Below, piece by piece: positions 33,914-40,068 of a DNA stretch of 41,391 nt. The translations under genes and the position numbers were made by a program. The notes beneath the pieces were generated by a model that saw only the letters and a program-made list of their open reading frames with translations, ran no database searches and had not been told where the DNA came from. Source of the stretch: Rathayibacter rhapontici (lineage in GTDB: Bacteria > Actinomycetota > Actinomycetes > Actinomycetales > Microbacteriaceae); assembly GCF_001995175.1 (NCBI RefSeq), contig NZ_MUKN01000036.1:1-41391 (forward strand), given 5' to 3'. How positions within the stretch are numbered: position 1 is the first letter of the stretch; every line of letters begins with the position of its first letter.

Positions 33914-34213
33914 TCAGGCAGCCCCGCTCTCGGCGAGCGCCGTAGAGGCAGAGAAGGAGCCTTCTAATCTGTTTGCTGCGGGTCCAGTGGGCTGCAGCGC
34001 CGAGCCGCTGGCGGTGTGCGCCGCCTCGGACGCGCTCGGGCTCATGCCCAGCTGGCGCTTTGCCTCAGCGAGGTCGAAACGGAAGTGTCCGCCCGGCGTC
34101 ACCGCCGTCGGGATGAGCAGGCCCTTCTCGACCCAACGTCGCACGGTGGAGGGATCGACGGGGATCGCCTCGGCGAGCTTCCTTGTCGTGATATTCACGG
34201 TTGCGTCGGTCAT
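33914..34213 (-). CDS. MerR-type excisionase-like regulator carrying att core in its 3' end
   Basis: 99 residues, opening MTDATVNITTRKLAEAIPVD; PSTVRRWVEKGLLIPTAVTP and GGHFRFDLAEAKRQLG form the winged helix of BldC/Xis-type MerR proteins. The C-terminal 40 residues are disordered and end with STALAESGAA. The 17-bp core that is shared with the host tRNA-Arg encodes residues 81-86. Transcribed divergently from the small XRE protein, with a candidate leaderless start. It could be Cro, excisionase or repressor. Confidence 0.65.
   Translation of the reverse strand: MTDATVNITTRKLAEAIPVDPSTVRRWVEKGLLIPTAVTPGGHFRFDLAEAKRQLGMSPSASEAAHTASGSALQPTGPAANRLEGSFSASTALAESGAA
33931..33942 (+). repeat. Dispersed boundary motif, copy 5
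   Basis: In the 3' end of the excisionase-like gene, encoding TALAE, next to the attachment core. Confidence 0.55.
33955..33971 (+). repeat. 17-bp core, copy 1 (inverted relative to copy 2)
   Basis: AGGAGCCTTCTAATCTG on the plus strand, inside the excisionase-like gene. The same 17 bases occur on the minus strand at 34,608-34,592 as part of tRNA-Arg. Confidence 0.8.
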
Positions 34214-34220
34214 GGGTAGG

Positions 34221-34248
34221 ACCATACGCGCCGAGTCGTGAAATACAA
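34221..34248 (-). promoter_or_regulatory. Promoter of the excisionase-like gene
   Basis: Minus strand: TTGTAT (34,248-34,243), 16-nt spacer, TATGGT (34,226-34,221), then 7 nt to the ATG. The start would lie at or next to the transcription start, giving a leaderless message. Confidence 0.55.
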
Positions 34249-34276
34249 ACTTTACGCGCAGTGATTTTCACGACTC
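34233..34276. promoter_or_regulatory. Operator inverted repeat GAGTCGTGAAA
   Basis: GAGTCGTGAAA (34,233-34,243) and TTTCACGACTC (34,266-34,276) form an 11-bp inverted repeat with 22-nt spacer. The left arm touches the -35 of the minus promoter, placing it well for repression of that promoter. Confidence 0.6.
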
Positions 34277-34284
34277 GTCGCATG

Positions 34285-34314
34285 TTGCGCGGTTTGCGCG
34301 GATATGGATAGAGT
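34285..34314 (+). promoter_or_regulatory. Promoter of the small XRE regulator
   Basis: TTGCGC (34,285-34,290) and TAGAGT (34,309-34,314), then 6 nt to the ATG at 34,321. Spacer 18. No ribosome-binding site, so probably leaderless. Confidence 0.55.
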
Positions 34315-34320
34315 CTCCCC

Positions 34321-34599
34321 ATGACCACGACGACTCTTGCTCACGCATGGATCCCCGACACCGCGTCTCTCGGCGCGCGCCTGGCCCTCGTCCGCTGGCG
34401 CATGGGCTGGAACGTCAAAGAGGCCGAGCGCGAGTGCGGAATCTCTCAGAACCTCTGGTCCGGGTGGGAGGCGGGATCGCAGCCGCGCAACTACAACGCG
34501 CAGATCAACCGCATCGTCCTGCGGACCCAGGTCGACAAGTACTGGCTCATGACCGGCGAAGGGTCGCCCGTCCCGCCGAACACCGACCCATCAGATTAG
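34321..34599 (+). CDS. Small XRE-type repressor-like protein ending in the att core
   Basis: 92 residues. LGARLALVRWRMGWNVKEAE, CGISQNLWSGWEAGSQPRN and the following helix form an XRE/cI-type HTH; the end DKYWLMTGEGSPVPPNTDPSD closes the protein. The last two codons and TAG stop fall inside the 17-bp core that continues into host tRNA-Arg. Divergent from the excisionase-like gene over a 107-nt operator region. As the only cI-like gene in the lysogen it is the first candidate for immunity repressor. Confidence 0.7.
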   Translation: MTTTTLAHAWIPDTASLGARLALVRWRMGWNVKEAERECGISQNLWSGWEAGSQPRNYNAQINRIVLRTQVDKYWLMTGEGSPVPPNTDPSD

Positions 34600-34608
34600 A
34601 AGGCTCCT
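34592..34608 (-). repeat. 17-bp core, copy 2: prophage/tRNA-Arg junction
   Basis: Minus-strand AGGAGCCTTCTAATCTG. It is continuous with the 5' part of tRNA-Arg on one side and with the 3' end of the repressor-like gene on the other, as expected of an attachment junction. Confidence 0.75.
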
Positions 34609-34633
34609 GCTCTATCCGCTGAGCTACGGGGGC
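34592..34633 (-). tRNA. tRNA-Arg(UCU), 5' half, interrupted by prophage
   Basis: Minus strand from 34,633: acceptor GCCCCCG, TA, D arm GCTC/GAGC and the anticodon loop CTTCTAA (anticodon TCT) are intact. After the core, the expected variable loop, T arm and matching acceptor strand (ending CGGGGGC) are absent; phage sequence follows. The 3' half should lie at the far end of the prophage, outside the window. Confidence 0.65.
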
Positions 34634-34700
34634 GTCCGTCCCCCAGAGTACCGGGCCTCCGACGAAGGGTCGGGAACGACGCGGAGCCGACGCGAGGCGG

Positions 34701-34916
34701 TCAGCCCTGGACGAGCCCGACCACGCCGACGATCAGCGAGACGACCGCCAGCAGCAGCGAGATCCCGATCAGGATCGTGTGCACCCGGAGGAAGGTCGTC
34801 GCGCGACCGTTGGCATCGCGCGCCCGCGGGTCCTTCCGCACGCGACGGAGGAAGGGCGGCCAGACCACCGCGTTCCAGACGGCGTTGGCGATCAGCATCC
34901 AGCAGACGAGGGTCAT
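34701..34916 (-). CDS. SCO4848-family small membrane protein (host)
   Basis: 71 residues opening [20 protein letters not shown] with two transmembrane helices; the second is [20 protein letters not shown]. The layout matches the short actinobacterial SCO4848 family, often beside orn. Function unknown. Chromosomal, not phage. Confidence 0.65.
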   Translation of the reverse strand: MTLVCWMLIANAVWNAVVWPPFLRRVRKDPRARDANGRATTFLRVHTILIGISLLLAVVSLIVGVVGLVQG

Positions 34917-34975
34917 CACGGGAGTCGAGTGTACGAGGCCGGCCCGGCCGCCCGCGGCGTGTCGGCGGCCGCGGA

Positions 34976-34981
34976 TAGACT
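34976..34981 (+). promoter_or_regulatory. orn -10 element, leaderless arrangement
   Basis: TAGACT ends 7 nt before the orn ATG and no ribosome-binding site lies between, so the transcript probably begins at the start codon. Confidence 0.45.
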
Positions 34982-34988
34982 GCCCGGC

Positions 34989-35609
34989 ATGAGTAGCGCC
35001 CCCGACCGTCTTGTGTGGATCGACTGCGAGATGACGGGGCTCGACCTCTCCGTCGACGAGCTCGTCGAGATCGCCGTCGTCGTCACCGACTTCGATCTCG
35101 AGCCCCTCGACGAGGGCCTGTCGATCGTGATCAAGCCCGACGCGTCGGCGCTCGAGCACATGGGCGACTTCGTCCGCACGATGCATGAGACCTCGGGTCT
35201 CCTCGAGGAGATCCCGTCGGGTGTGAGCGTCGCCGAGGCCGAGTACCAGGTCCTGGAGTACGTGCTGAAGCACGTGCCCAGCGAGCAGCACGCTCCCCTC
35301 GCCGGCAACACGATCGGCACCGATCGCGCCTTCCTCGCGAAGTTCATGCCCCGCCTCGACGGTCATCTGCACTACCGCAACGTCGACGTGTCCTCCATCA
35401 AGGAGCTCGCGCGGCGCTGGTACCCCCGCATCTACTTCAACGCCCCCGCCAAGCACGGCGGGCACCGCGCCCTGGCCGACATCCTCGAGAGCATCCGGGA
35501 GCTCCGCTACTACCGCAGGGCCGCCTTCGTCGCCGCCCCGGGGCCGTCGACCGCCGATGTCCAGGCCGTGTCGGCCGCCGTCGTGGACGAGTTCGCCTCG
35601 CGGATGTAG
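34989..35609 (+). CDS. orn: Oligoribonuclease (host)
   Basis: 206 residues. A 3'-to-5' exoribonuclease that finishes mRNA decay by degrading 2-5-nt oligoribonucleotides. The DEDDh set is complete: D12 and E14 in [12 protein letters not shown]112 in [12 protein letters not shown]159 and D164 in [12 protein letters not shown]. Typical family length, intact, and immediately before tRNA-His. It is the anchor for calling this a chromosomal island. Confidence 0.95.
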   Translation: MSSAPDRLVWIDCEMTGLDLSVDELVEIAVVVTDFDLEPLDEGLSIVIKPDASALEHMGDFVRTMHETSGLLEEIPSGVSVAEAEYQVLEYVLKHVPSEQHAPLAGNTIGTDRAFLAKFMPRLDGHLHYRNVDVSSIKELARRWYPRIYFNAPAKHGGHRALADILESIRELRYYRRAAFVAAPGPSTADVQAVSAAVVDEFASRM

Positions 35610-35659
35610 TAGTCTCGTACAGTTGCTTCGGGAGGGACACCCTCTCGGAACACCGTCCT

Positions 35660-35736
35660 GGTGGGTATAGCTCAGTTGGCAGAGCGCCTGGTTGTGGTCT
35701 AGGAGGTCGCGGGTTCGAGCCCCGTTACTCACCCCA
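35660..35736 (+). tRNA. tRNA-His(GUG)
   Basis: Includes the extra G at -1, acceptor GTGGGTA, D arm GCTC/GAGC, anticodon stem CCTGG/CTAGG with loop TTGTGGT (GTG), T arm GCGGG/CCCGT and TACTCAC, with encoded CCA. The gene is complete, so the second element's integration preserves it. Phage genes begin right after. Confidence 0.95.
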
Positions 35737-35742
35737 GTGATT

Positions 35743-35801
35743 GAGCGGGATGTAAGCCCCTCGTGTTCGGTTTGCCTACACGATGTGCCTACATCCCGCT
35801 C
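35743..35801. promoter_or_regulatory. Candidate integrase arm sites after tRNA-His
   Basis: GAGCGGGATGTA (35,743-35,754) and TACATCCCGCTC (35,790-35,801) are a 12-bp inverted repeat. Inside it the octamer TGCCTACA occurs twice in direct orientation, at 35,773 and 35,786. Such repeats next to a tRNA attachment site suggest integrase or excisionase binding sites. Confidence 0.5.
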
Positions 35802-35839
35802 GACAGTTAAGCCGCGGACTCCAACCAGAGGAGCCGCAA

Positions 35840-36157
35840 GTGACCACCAGAAGAAGACCGCTCGACGAGCTTGTCGCCAGCCAGTCGGACGTTTCCGATC
35901 TTGCCCACGATGCTGGGTGCAGCGCTGAGTACCTCGCCCGGACCGTCCTGCGCGCAATCGCGGATGTCGGTGGTGTCGTCCATGATTTGAACGTGGATTC
36001 GAGCAACTGCGGTGCGCGGACTAAATCGCTGTCGTGCGTTGGGCCAGTCGGGCACGCCGGAAGCCACATCGCTTACCGCGGCGCGGAGGTTCTCTTGTGG
36101 AAGACGAGCAACAGCTACAGCTTCGAGTGCAGCCGGGGGCAGATCAATGCTTACTGA
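35840..36157 (+). CDS. Unknown protein, first gene of the integrase operon
   Basis: 105 residues from a GTG with AGAGGAG upstream (VTTRRRPLDELVASQSDVSD). Helical first half, then a Cys-containing end SSNCGARTKSLSCVGPVGHA and SYSFECSRGQ. Not recognised. Overlaps the next gene by 11 nt. Confidence 0.5.
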   Translation: MTTRRRPLDELVASQSDVSDLAHDAGCSAEYLARTVLRAIADVGGVVHDLNVDSSNCGARTKSLSCVGPVGHAGSHIAYRGAEVLLWKTSNSYSFECSRGQINAY

Positions 36158-36380
36158 GCGGACCCACGAGGAGTACGCCGTCTTCTGGGGCGACCCGAAG
36201 CCTTTCGCTGAGGGTCTGAGGCTCGTGGACATGGAGTGGATGATCCTCGAACGCCGCTACAGGGCCAGTGCATTCAAGCCCGGCTCGATCTTTTACGACG
36301 AGCTTCCCCAGGGTGAGCCGAAGATCATGCGGCGCACCGTGACGACCGCCAAGAGCGACTGGGAGGCGCTCAATGAGTGA
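36147..36380 (+). CDS. Small unknown protein
   Basis: 77 residues, MLTERTHEEYAVFWGDPKPF then EWMILERRYRASAFKPGSIF. Starts within the upstream gene and overlaps the following XRE gene by 8 nt. Not recognised. Confidence 0.5.
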   Translation: MLTERTHEEYAVFWGDPKPFAEGLRLVDMEWMILERRYRASAFKPGSIFYDELPQGEPKIMRRTVTTAKSDWEALNE

Positions 36381-36678
36381 AGACACGTTAGCCAGCCGAC
36401 TCGCAATGAGGCGCCGCGCGGCGGGACTGTCCGCGCAGAAGCTCGCGGACATGCTGCCGCCGAAGATCACCCGGAGCGTCATCGCGAATATCGAGTGCGG
36501 CAACAAGAAGGACGTGTCCGTGGCAGACGTTGCCGCGCTGGCTAGGGCGCTCGGCGTGCCATTCTTCGAGCTCGCGCCCGAGGCGGACGTAGACCTTCGA
36601 GATGAGGCGTACCGGGCGGGCTACGAACAGGCCGTTGCTGATATGCGCGCGTTCAGCAAGCAGGATCTCTATGGCTAG
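36373..36678 (+). CDS. XRE-family regulator before integrase
   Basis: 101 residues. The HTH is LASRLAMRRRAAGLSAQKLA with DMLPPKITRSVIANIECGNK and DVSVADVAALARALGVPFFE, a full XRE domain (about 8-65), followed by a helical dimerisation tail. It overlaps the integrase start by 8 nt, so both are translated together; it is a candidate control of lysogeny or excision for element 2. Confidence 0.75.
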   Translation: MSEDTLASRLAMRRRAAGLSAQKLADMLPPKITRSVIANIECGNKKDVSVADVAALARALGVPFFELAPEADVDLRDEAYRAGYEQAVADMRAFSKQDLYG

Positions 36679-37873
36679 CGTCACCCCGCGCCGGAACCGC
36701 GACGGCACCACCTCATGGCGGGTGCAGTTCCGCATGGGCACCCCGCCGAAAATGAAGCAGGAGACGTTCGCCGAGGAGAAGGCGGCACGATCGTTCGGTG
36801 CGCTGCTTGACCGTGTAGGCGCGGAGTCGGCTTTGGCTGTGCTCCGGTCGCGCAACACGAACCTCGACGCGCCCTCGCTGCGAGAGTGGACCGGCCGCTA
36901 CCTGGATCTCGAGTCCGGCATCCTCACCGGCATCCAGCCCGGGACGCGTGTCGGCTATCGGTCGATCGCGGAGAAGTCATTCCTGCCCGTGCTGGGCGAG
37001 CTGCCCGTGGACGCGATCACGAAGGCGGACGTGGGCCGCTGGATCGCGTGGCAGGAGTCGCAGGAGTCGGGGCGCACCAAGGGCCAGCCGATCAGCGCGA
37101 AGACCGTGAAGAACTACCACTCGCTGCTGTCCGCGATCCTCAGCGCCGCCGTCGAACACAAGCTGATGGCCGACAACCCCGCGCACAAGGCGCGGCTGAC
37201 GCGCGGACGGAAGTACGAGGCCACGTTCCTGTCGCGGCAGGAGTTCGCCACGCTGCTCCACTTCGTGCCCGAGTACTACAAGCCGCTGGTCAACTTCCTC
37301 GCCGGCACCGGGGCGCGGTGGGGAGAAGCTACCGCGCTTCTGCGTTCAGACGTCACCCTCGACTCCACTCCCCCGACCGTCCGCATTGACAAGGCGTGGA
37401 AGAAGGGCAACGTCATCGGCCCGCCGAAGTCGCCGAAGTCGCGGCGCACCGTCAGTCTGTGGCCCGCGATGATCGCCGCTCTGCCGCTCGACGGCCCCGG
37501 GAACGAGTTCCTGTTCCAGGGCCGCAACAACGGCGGACGCCTCTGGTATGGGTCTTTCAAGACGCGCATCTGGGATCGAGCGGTGGCGGCTGCCAACGAT
37601 GCGGAGAGGTGCGCTGCGGCTGGCTTGCCCACGCTGGGGAAGCGTCCCAACCCTCACGATTTGCGGCATACCCAGGCGTCATGGCAGATCGCCGCCGGGA
37701 CTCCACTGCCGTTCGTCCAAGCGCGATTGGGGCATGAGAAGATCACTACCACCGTCGACACCTACGGTCATCTGCTTCCCGACGCGCACCGGCAGATGAG
37801 CGCCACGATGGAGGAGGCGATGGGGCACGTTCTGCCCGTCATCGAGCCGCCGCTACAGCTAGAGGCGCTCTAG
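36671..37873 (+). CDS. int: Tyrosine-type integrase
   Basis: 400 residues. Arm-binding N-terminus (MASVTPRRNRDGTTSWRVQF), SAM-like core-binding domain (about 66-165) and catalytic domain with R216 in GTGARWGEATAL, K253/K256 in the PPKSPKS turn, H329 and R332 in HDLRHTQ, H355 in LGHEKITTT and nucleophile Y365 in TYGHLLPD. All catalytic residues are present, so it should be active. It lies 0.9 kb from tRNA-His and presumably recombines at that gene. Its stop overlaps the convergent DUF3263-like gene. Confidence 0.95.
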   Translation: MASVTPRRNRDGTTSWRVQFRMGTPPKMKQETFAEEKAARSFGALLDRVGAESALAVLRSRNTNLDAPSLREWTGRYLDLESGILTGIQPGTRVGYRSIAEKSFLPVLGELPVDAITKADVGRWIAWQESQESGRTKGQPISAKTVKNYHSLLSAILSAAVEHKLMADNPAHKARLTRGRKYEATFLSRQEFATLLHFVPEYYKPLVNFLAGTGARWGEATALLRSDVTLDSTPPTVRIDKAWKKGNVIGPPKSPKSRRTVSLWPAMIAALPLDGPGNEFLFQGRNNGGRLWYGSFKTRIWDRAVAAANDAERCAAAGLPTLGKRPNPHDLRHTQASWQIAAGTPLPFVQARLGHEKITTTVDTYGHLLPDAHRQMSATMEEAMGHVLPVIEPPLQLEAL

Positions 37874-38089
37874 CGTCCTCGCGGCCCGACTCCCCCGCCG
37901 TCCGTCTCTGATCCTCCGCAGCCGGTACACGAGCTGCGGGTCACTCTCGAGCACGTCAGGGTCGTCGATCGCCCGCCCGAGCCGCTGGTAGTAGCGCGCT
38001 GGGCTCCCGAACAGGCGTCGCATCTCGACGTCGGTTTGCTCGCACGCCCGATGGTCGCGTGCGAAGTGGAGCACCTCGAGGTCGGGCAT
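37859..38089 (-). CDS. DUF3263-like protein (element 2)
   Basis: 76 residues, MPDLEVLHFARDHRACEQTD; RLFGSPARYYQRLGRAIDDP and ESDPQLVYRLRRIRDGRRGS match the DUF3263 pattern of actinobacterial small proteins. Convergent with integrase. Function unknown; DNA binding suspected. Confidence 0.6.
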   Translation of the reverse strand: MPDLEVLHFARDHRACEQTDVEMRRLFGSPARYYQRLGRAIDDPDVLESDPQLVYRLRRIRDGRRGSRAARTLERL

Positions 38090-38092
38090 GGG

Positions 38093-38332
38093 TCAATCGT
38101 GCGGCCGACTACCGACATCTTGTGCCCACTTCAGGAACGTTTCAGCCGCATCCTTCAGCGTCTCCCCCTGACACACGACCATCTCGTCTGTCGTGACGCA
38201 CACGTACCGCTGTTTCCCGTCGATGTACACGAGCCTGATCCACCCGAGGTGTTCCCTCTTGTCGCCCATGCGCCATTCGCGGGGTCGAACGGATCTCGAG
38301 ACCATGCTCATGGGGGTCCAGTGGTGCGCCAT
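38093..38332 (-). CDS. Unknown small protein, start uncertain
   Basis: Up to 79 residues; the likely domain is MGDKREHLGWIRLVYIDGKQ with RYVCVTTDEMVVCQGETLKD and AAETFLKWAQDV, a strand-strand-helix pattern recalling HicB-like antitoxins, though not firmly. Three in-frame ATGs (38,332, 38,305, 38,269) have weak ribosome-binding sites. No toxin gene is adjacent. Confidence 0.45.
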   Translation of the reverse strand: MAHHWTPMSMVSRSVRPREWRMGDKREHLGWIRLVYIDGKQRYVCVTTDEMVVCQGETLKDAAETFLKWAQDVGSRPHD

Positions 38333-38385
38333 GACCCGATGATGAGGGTGACCGCCGACACCCGCCAGTCGGTAGGCTCGCGCGT

Positions 38386-38583
38386 ATGTCTGAGAAGAAG
38401 ATCGCCGGTACCCCGCGCATTGTGATCGGCGCGGTCCTCATTGCATGGGGATTTTTCGCTGGCATCTACGGGCTCGGGAGCAGCGAAGGGGGCGGCCCTT
38501 TCCCGGGTCTCATTCTCCTCGGCCTCGGGGTCTGGTCCCTCATCGTCGGCCTCAACGCTCGTCGCCGCAGCCTGAGCCGCTGA
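38386..38583 (+). CDS. Two-helix membrane protein
   Basis: 65 residues: MSEKKIAGTPRIVIGAVLIA, two transmembrane helices (IVIGAVLIAWGFFAGIYGL; FPGLILLGLGVWSLIVGL) and a basic end. Upstream of the lipoprotein, same strand, 5 nt apart. Not recognised. Confidence 0.55.
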   Translation: MSEKKIAGTPRIVIGAVLIAWGFFAGIYGLGSSEGGGPFPGLILLGLGVWSLIVGLNARRRSLSR

Positions 38584-38588
38584 TGGCC

Positions 38589-38989
38589 ATGAAGCGTCTA
38601 CTGCCTGGCTCGTGCTCGCTCTCGTCCTCGCGGGTTGCTCATCCTCCCCGGACGCTGCACCCGAGACGCCCACGCCCACAGCGACGGCTGACCCGAACGC
38701 TGCTGCATGCGGGGCGTTCTCGGATGCGACGGTCGAGGTCGGTACTGCGATCGCGAACAGCAAGGGTCTTGAGATAGACATCCCCGCGATCTACGACGAG
38801 GTTGCGTTGAGCGCGTCAGGCGACGTGAAGGCGCGCATCTTGACGGTGGTCGACAACCTTCCCGAGCCGGCGCACATGATCGGCTGGATGGATAACCGGG
38901 AGGTGTACAACGGTGATCTTGCTGCCGTGGCGCGTGCTTGCGAGGCGGCTGGTCATTCCATCCAGTACGGGGAGCTGCTGGCCGGCTAG
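38589..38989 (+). pseudogene. Lipoprotein gene, signal peptide broken by one missing base
   Basis: Starting at 38,589 the frame gives MKRLL; near 38,602 one base must be added to give AWLVLALVLAGCSSSPDAAP, a perfect lipobox (LAGC), then a Pro/Thr linker and a helical domain ending QYGELLAG. 133 codons plus 2 nt. An internal GTG at 38,612 keeps the second frame but lacks the basic start of the signal. Exported lipoproteins in this place of prophages often act in superinfection exclusion; this is inference. Confidence 0.6.
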
Positions 38990-39017
38990 GTCGCCGTAAC
39001 GGCATGGGTCGCCTTGG

Positions 39018-39200
39018 TCACTCGAGGGAGGAGAGCACCGATCGGATGAGCTCTTCCGCGGACACGAAGACGTCCACGTCGCCACCGATGTCGTAGCTAC
39101 GGAAATCGGTGTCGGCCTGCATCTGGTATCGGTCCACGCCAAGATCGGCGCGAATTCGTTTCAACGCGCGTTCGATGTCGTCTTGCGTGACTTCTCTCAC
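39018..39200 (-). CDS. Small acidic unknown protein
   Basis: 60 residues from a GTG (VREVTQDDIERALKRIRADL) overlapping the upstream stop as GTGA and preceded by AGAGGGG. Ends VDVFVSAEELIRSVLSSLE. Not recognised. Confidence 0.45.
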   Translation of the reverse strand: MREVTQDDIERALKRIRADLGVDRYQMQADTDFRSYDIGGDVDVFVSAEELIRSVLSSLE

Positions 39201-39355
39201 CAGTCGCCCCTCTGGTCCAGCCAGCAGGTGCAGCGCGAGGCGAGCGACGGTGGCTGGTCGCCCTGATGCCACGGCCGCAGTGCGCAGCTTGGGTCGTGCT
39301 GGCTGTAGAGCCGTTGCCGTGCTTCTATGGCGGCGATGCGTTCCTCGAGCGTCAT
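39197..39355 (-). CDS. Small zinc-like protein
   Basis: 52 residues: MTLEERIAAIEARQRLYSQH, then CALRPWHQGDQP and RCTCWLDQRGDW, so three Cys and His residues could bind zinc. ATGA overlap with the ribbon-helix-helix gene. Not recognised. Confidence 0.45.
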   Translation of the reverse strand: MTLEERIAAIEARQRLYSQHDPSCALRPWHQGDQPPSLASRCTCWLDQRGDW

Positions 39356-39519
39356 GACTTGTCCTCTCTCGCGTACTCCCTGAGCAGGTCGACGACGACC
39401 CGCGTTAGATCCTTGCCTTCGCGCTCAGCCTTCTCTTTCGCCGCCTGCTTGATATCCAGGGGGATGCGGAAGTTCGACACGGGCGTCTTGGTCACACGGT
39501 CCATGTTCGCAGAGGTCAT
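39352..39519 (-). CDS. Ribbon-helix-helix protein
   Basis: 55 residues: TPVSNFRIPLDIKQAAKEKA and EREGKDLTRVVVDLLREYAR give strand-helix-helix (Arc/ParD type), a dimeric DNA-binding fold. A single-domain regulator, or the antitoxin of an unseen toxin. Overlaps both neighbours as ATGA. Confidence 0.65.
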   Translation of the reverse strand: MTSANMDRVTKTPVSNFRIPLDIKQAAKEKAEREGKDLTRVVVDLLREYAREDKS

Positions 39520-39707
39520 CGGTCACACCCGGCTCGCTCCTCTGCCGCGAGGCGACCGGCGACATGTTGGAGGGCGCTCGCGTGGTCGCCGAAGAATTCC
39601 CCGGTGTGAAGATCCTGGTCGTAGACGACCCACGGGTACCACTTTCGCCAAGCGTCCCCCGGGGGTCGGCGGATCATGAAGCGCCTCACGCTCTGTTGAC
39701 TGCTCAT
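39516..39707 (-). CDS. Small unknown protein
   Basis: 63 residues: MSSQQSVRRFMIRRPPGDAW, then WYPWVVYDQDLHTGEFFGDH and a helical end. Conserved-looking but family unknown. ATGA overlaps both sides. Confidence 0.5.
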   Translation of the reverse strand: MSSQQSVRRFMIRRPPGDAWRKWYPWVVYDQDLHTGEFFGDHASALQHVAGRLAAEERAGCDR

Positions 39708-40051
39708 GCGTCTCCCCCTCGTCCGAACCTGTCTTTGCCTGCTTCGAACCGGATTTCCCCTATGAGCCTTCGACGCGCATCCCAACGGGCGTACGAGCTC
39801 GATTCGCTACAGGTGCGCGCGTCCACTTCGACCGTGCTTTCGAACAGCCGTACCGCGGCTTCGATCTCTGCGGAAACCTCGGTTGGCTTGGTTCCGTCAC
39901 TATCTGTAGCAACCTGAGCCCAGTGATGCACCGCGAGCGCCGCGCGCGTGAACAACCAGAGAGCGCATGAGAATGCAGGATGCTGAGGCTGATCACGAGG
40001 AAAGGGTGCATACCCCAAGTGTCCCACGCGTAAAGACATTCGTAAAGACAC
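39704..40051 (-). CDS. Unknown protein, first of a minus-strand cluster
   Basis: 115 residues from a GTG in the direct repeats (MSLRMSLRVGHLGYAPFPRD at the start); DSDGTKPTEVSAEIEAAVRL and ARTCSESSSYARWDARRRLI follow. The start is uncertain because later GTG codons are possible. Not recognised. Confidence 0.45.
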   Translation of the reverse strand: MSLRMSLRVGHLGYAPFPRDQPQHPAFSCALWLFTRAALAVHHWAQVATDSDGTKPTEVSAEIEAAVRLFESTVEVDARTCSESSSYARWDARRRLIGEIRFEAGKDRFGRGGDA

Positions 40052-40052
40052 G
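40029..40052 (+). repeat. Tandem CGTAAAGACA repeats
   Basis: CGTAAAGACATT and CGTAAAGACACG follow each other with a 12-bp period, between the starts of the divergent genes at 40,051 and 40,069; a regulator site shared by both promoters is likely. Confidence 0.5.
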
Positions 40053-40056
40053 TGCT

Positions 40057-40062
40057 AACGTT
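40057..40062 (+). promoter_or_regulatory. -10 element of the 40,069 gene, leaderless
   Basis: TAACGT ends 6 nt before the ATG at 40,069, with no ribosome-binding site. Confidence 0.45.
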
Positions 40063-40068
40063 CCCGCC

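Noticed and set aside
33396..33914. 172-codon minus-strand frame across the switch region
   Set aside because: Overlaps the better supported plus-strand coiled-coil gene and contains the 12-bp hairpin; no ribosome-binding site at its ATG.
38093..38332. HicAB toxin-antitoxin pair
   Set aside because: The protein only vaguely resembles HicB and no HicA-like toxin gene adjoins it.
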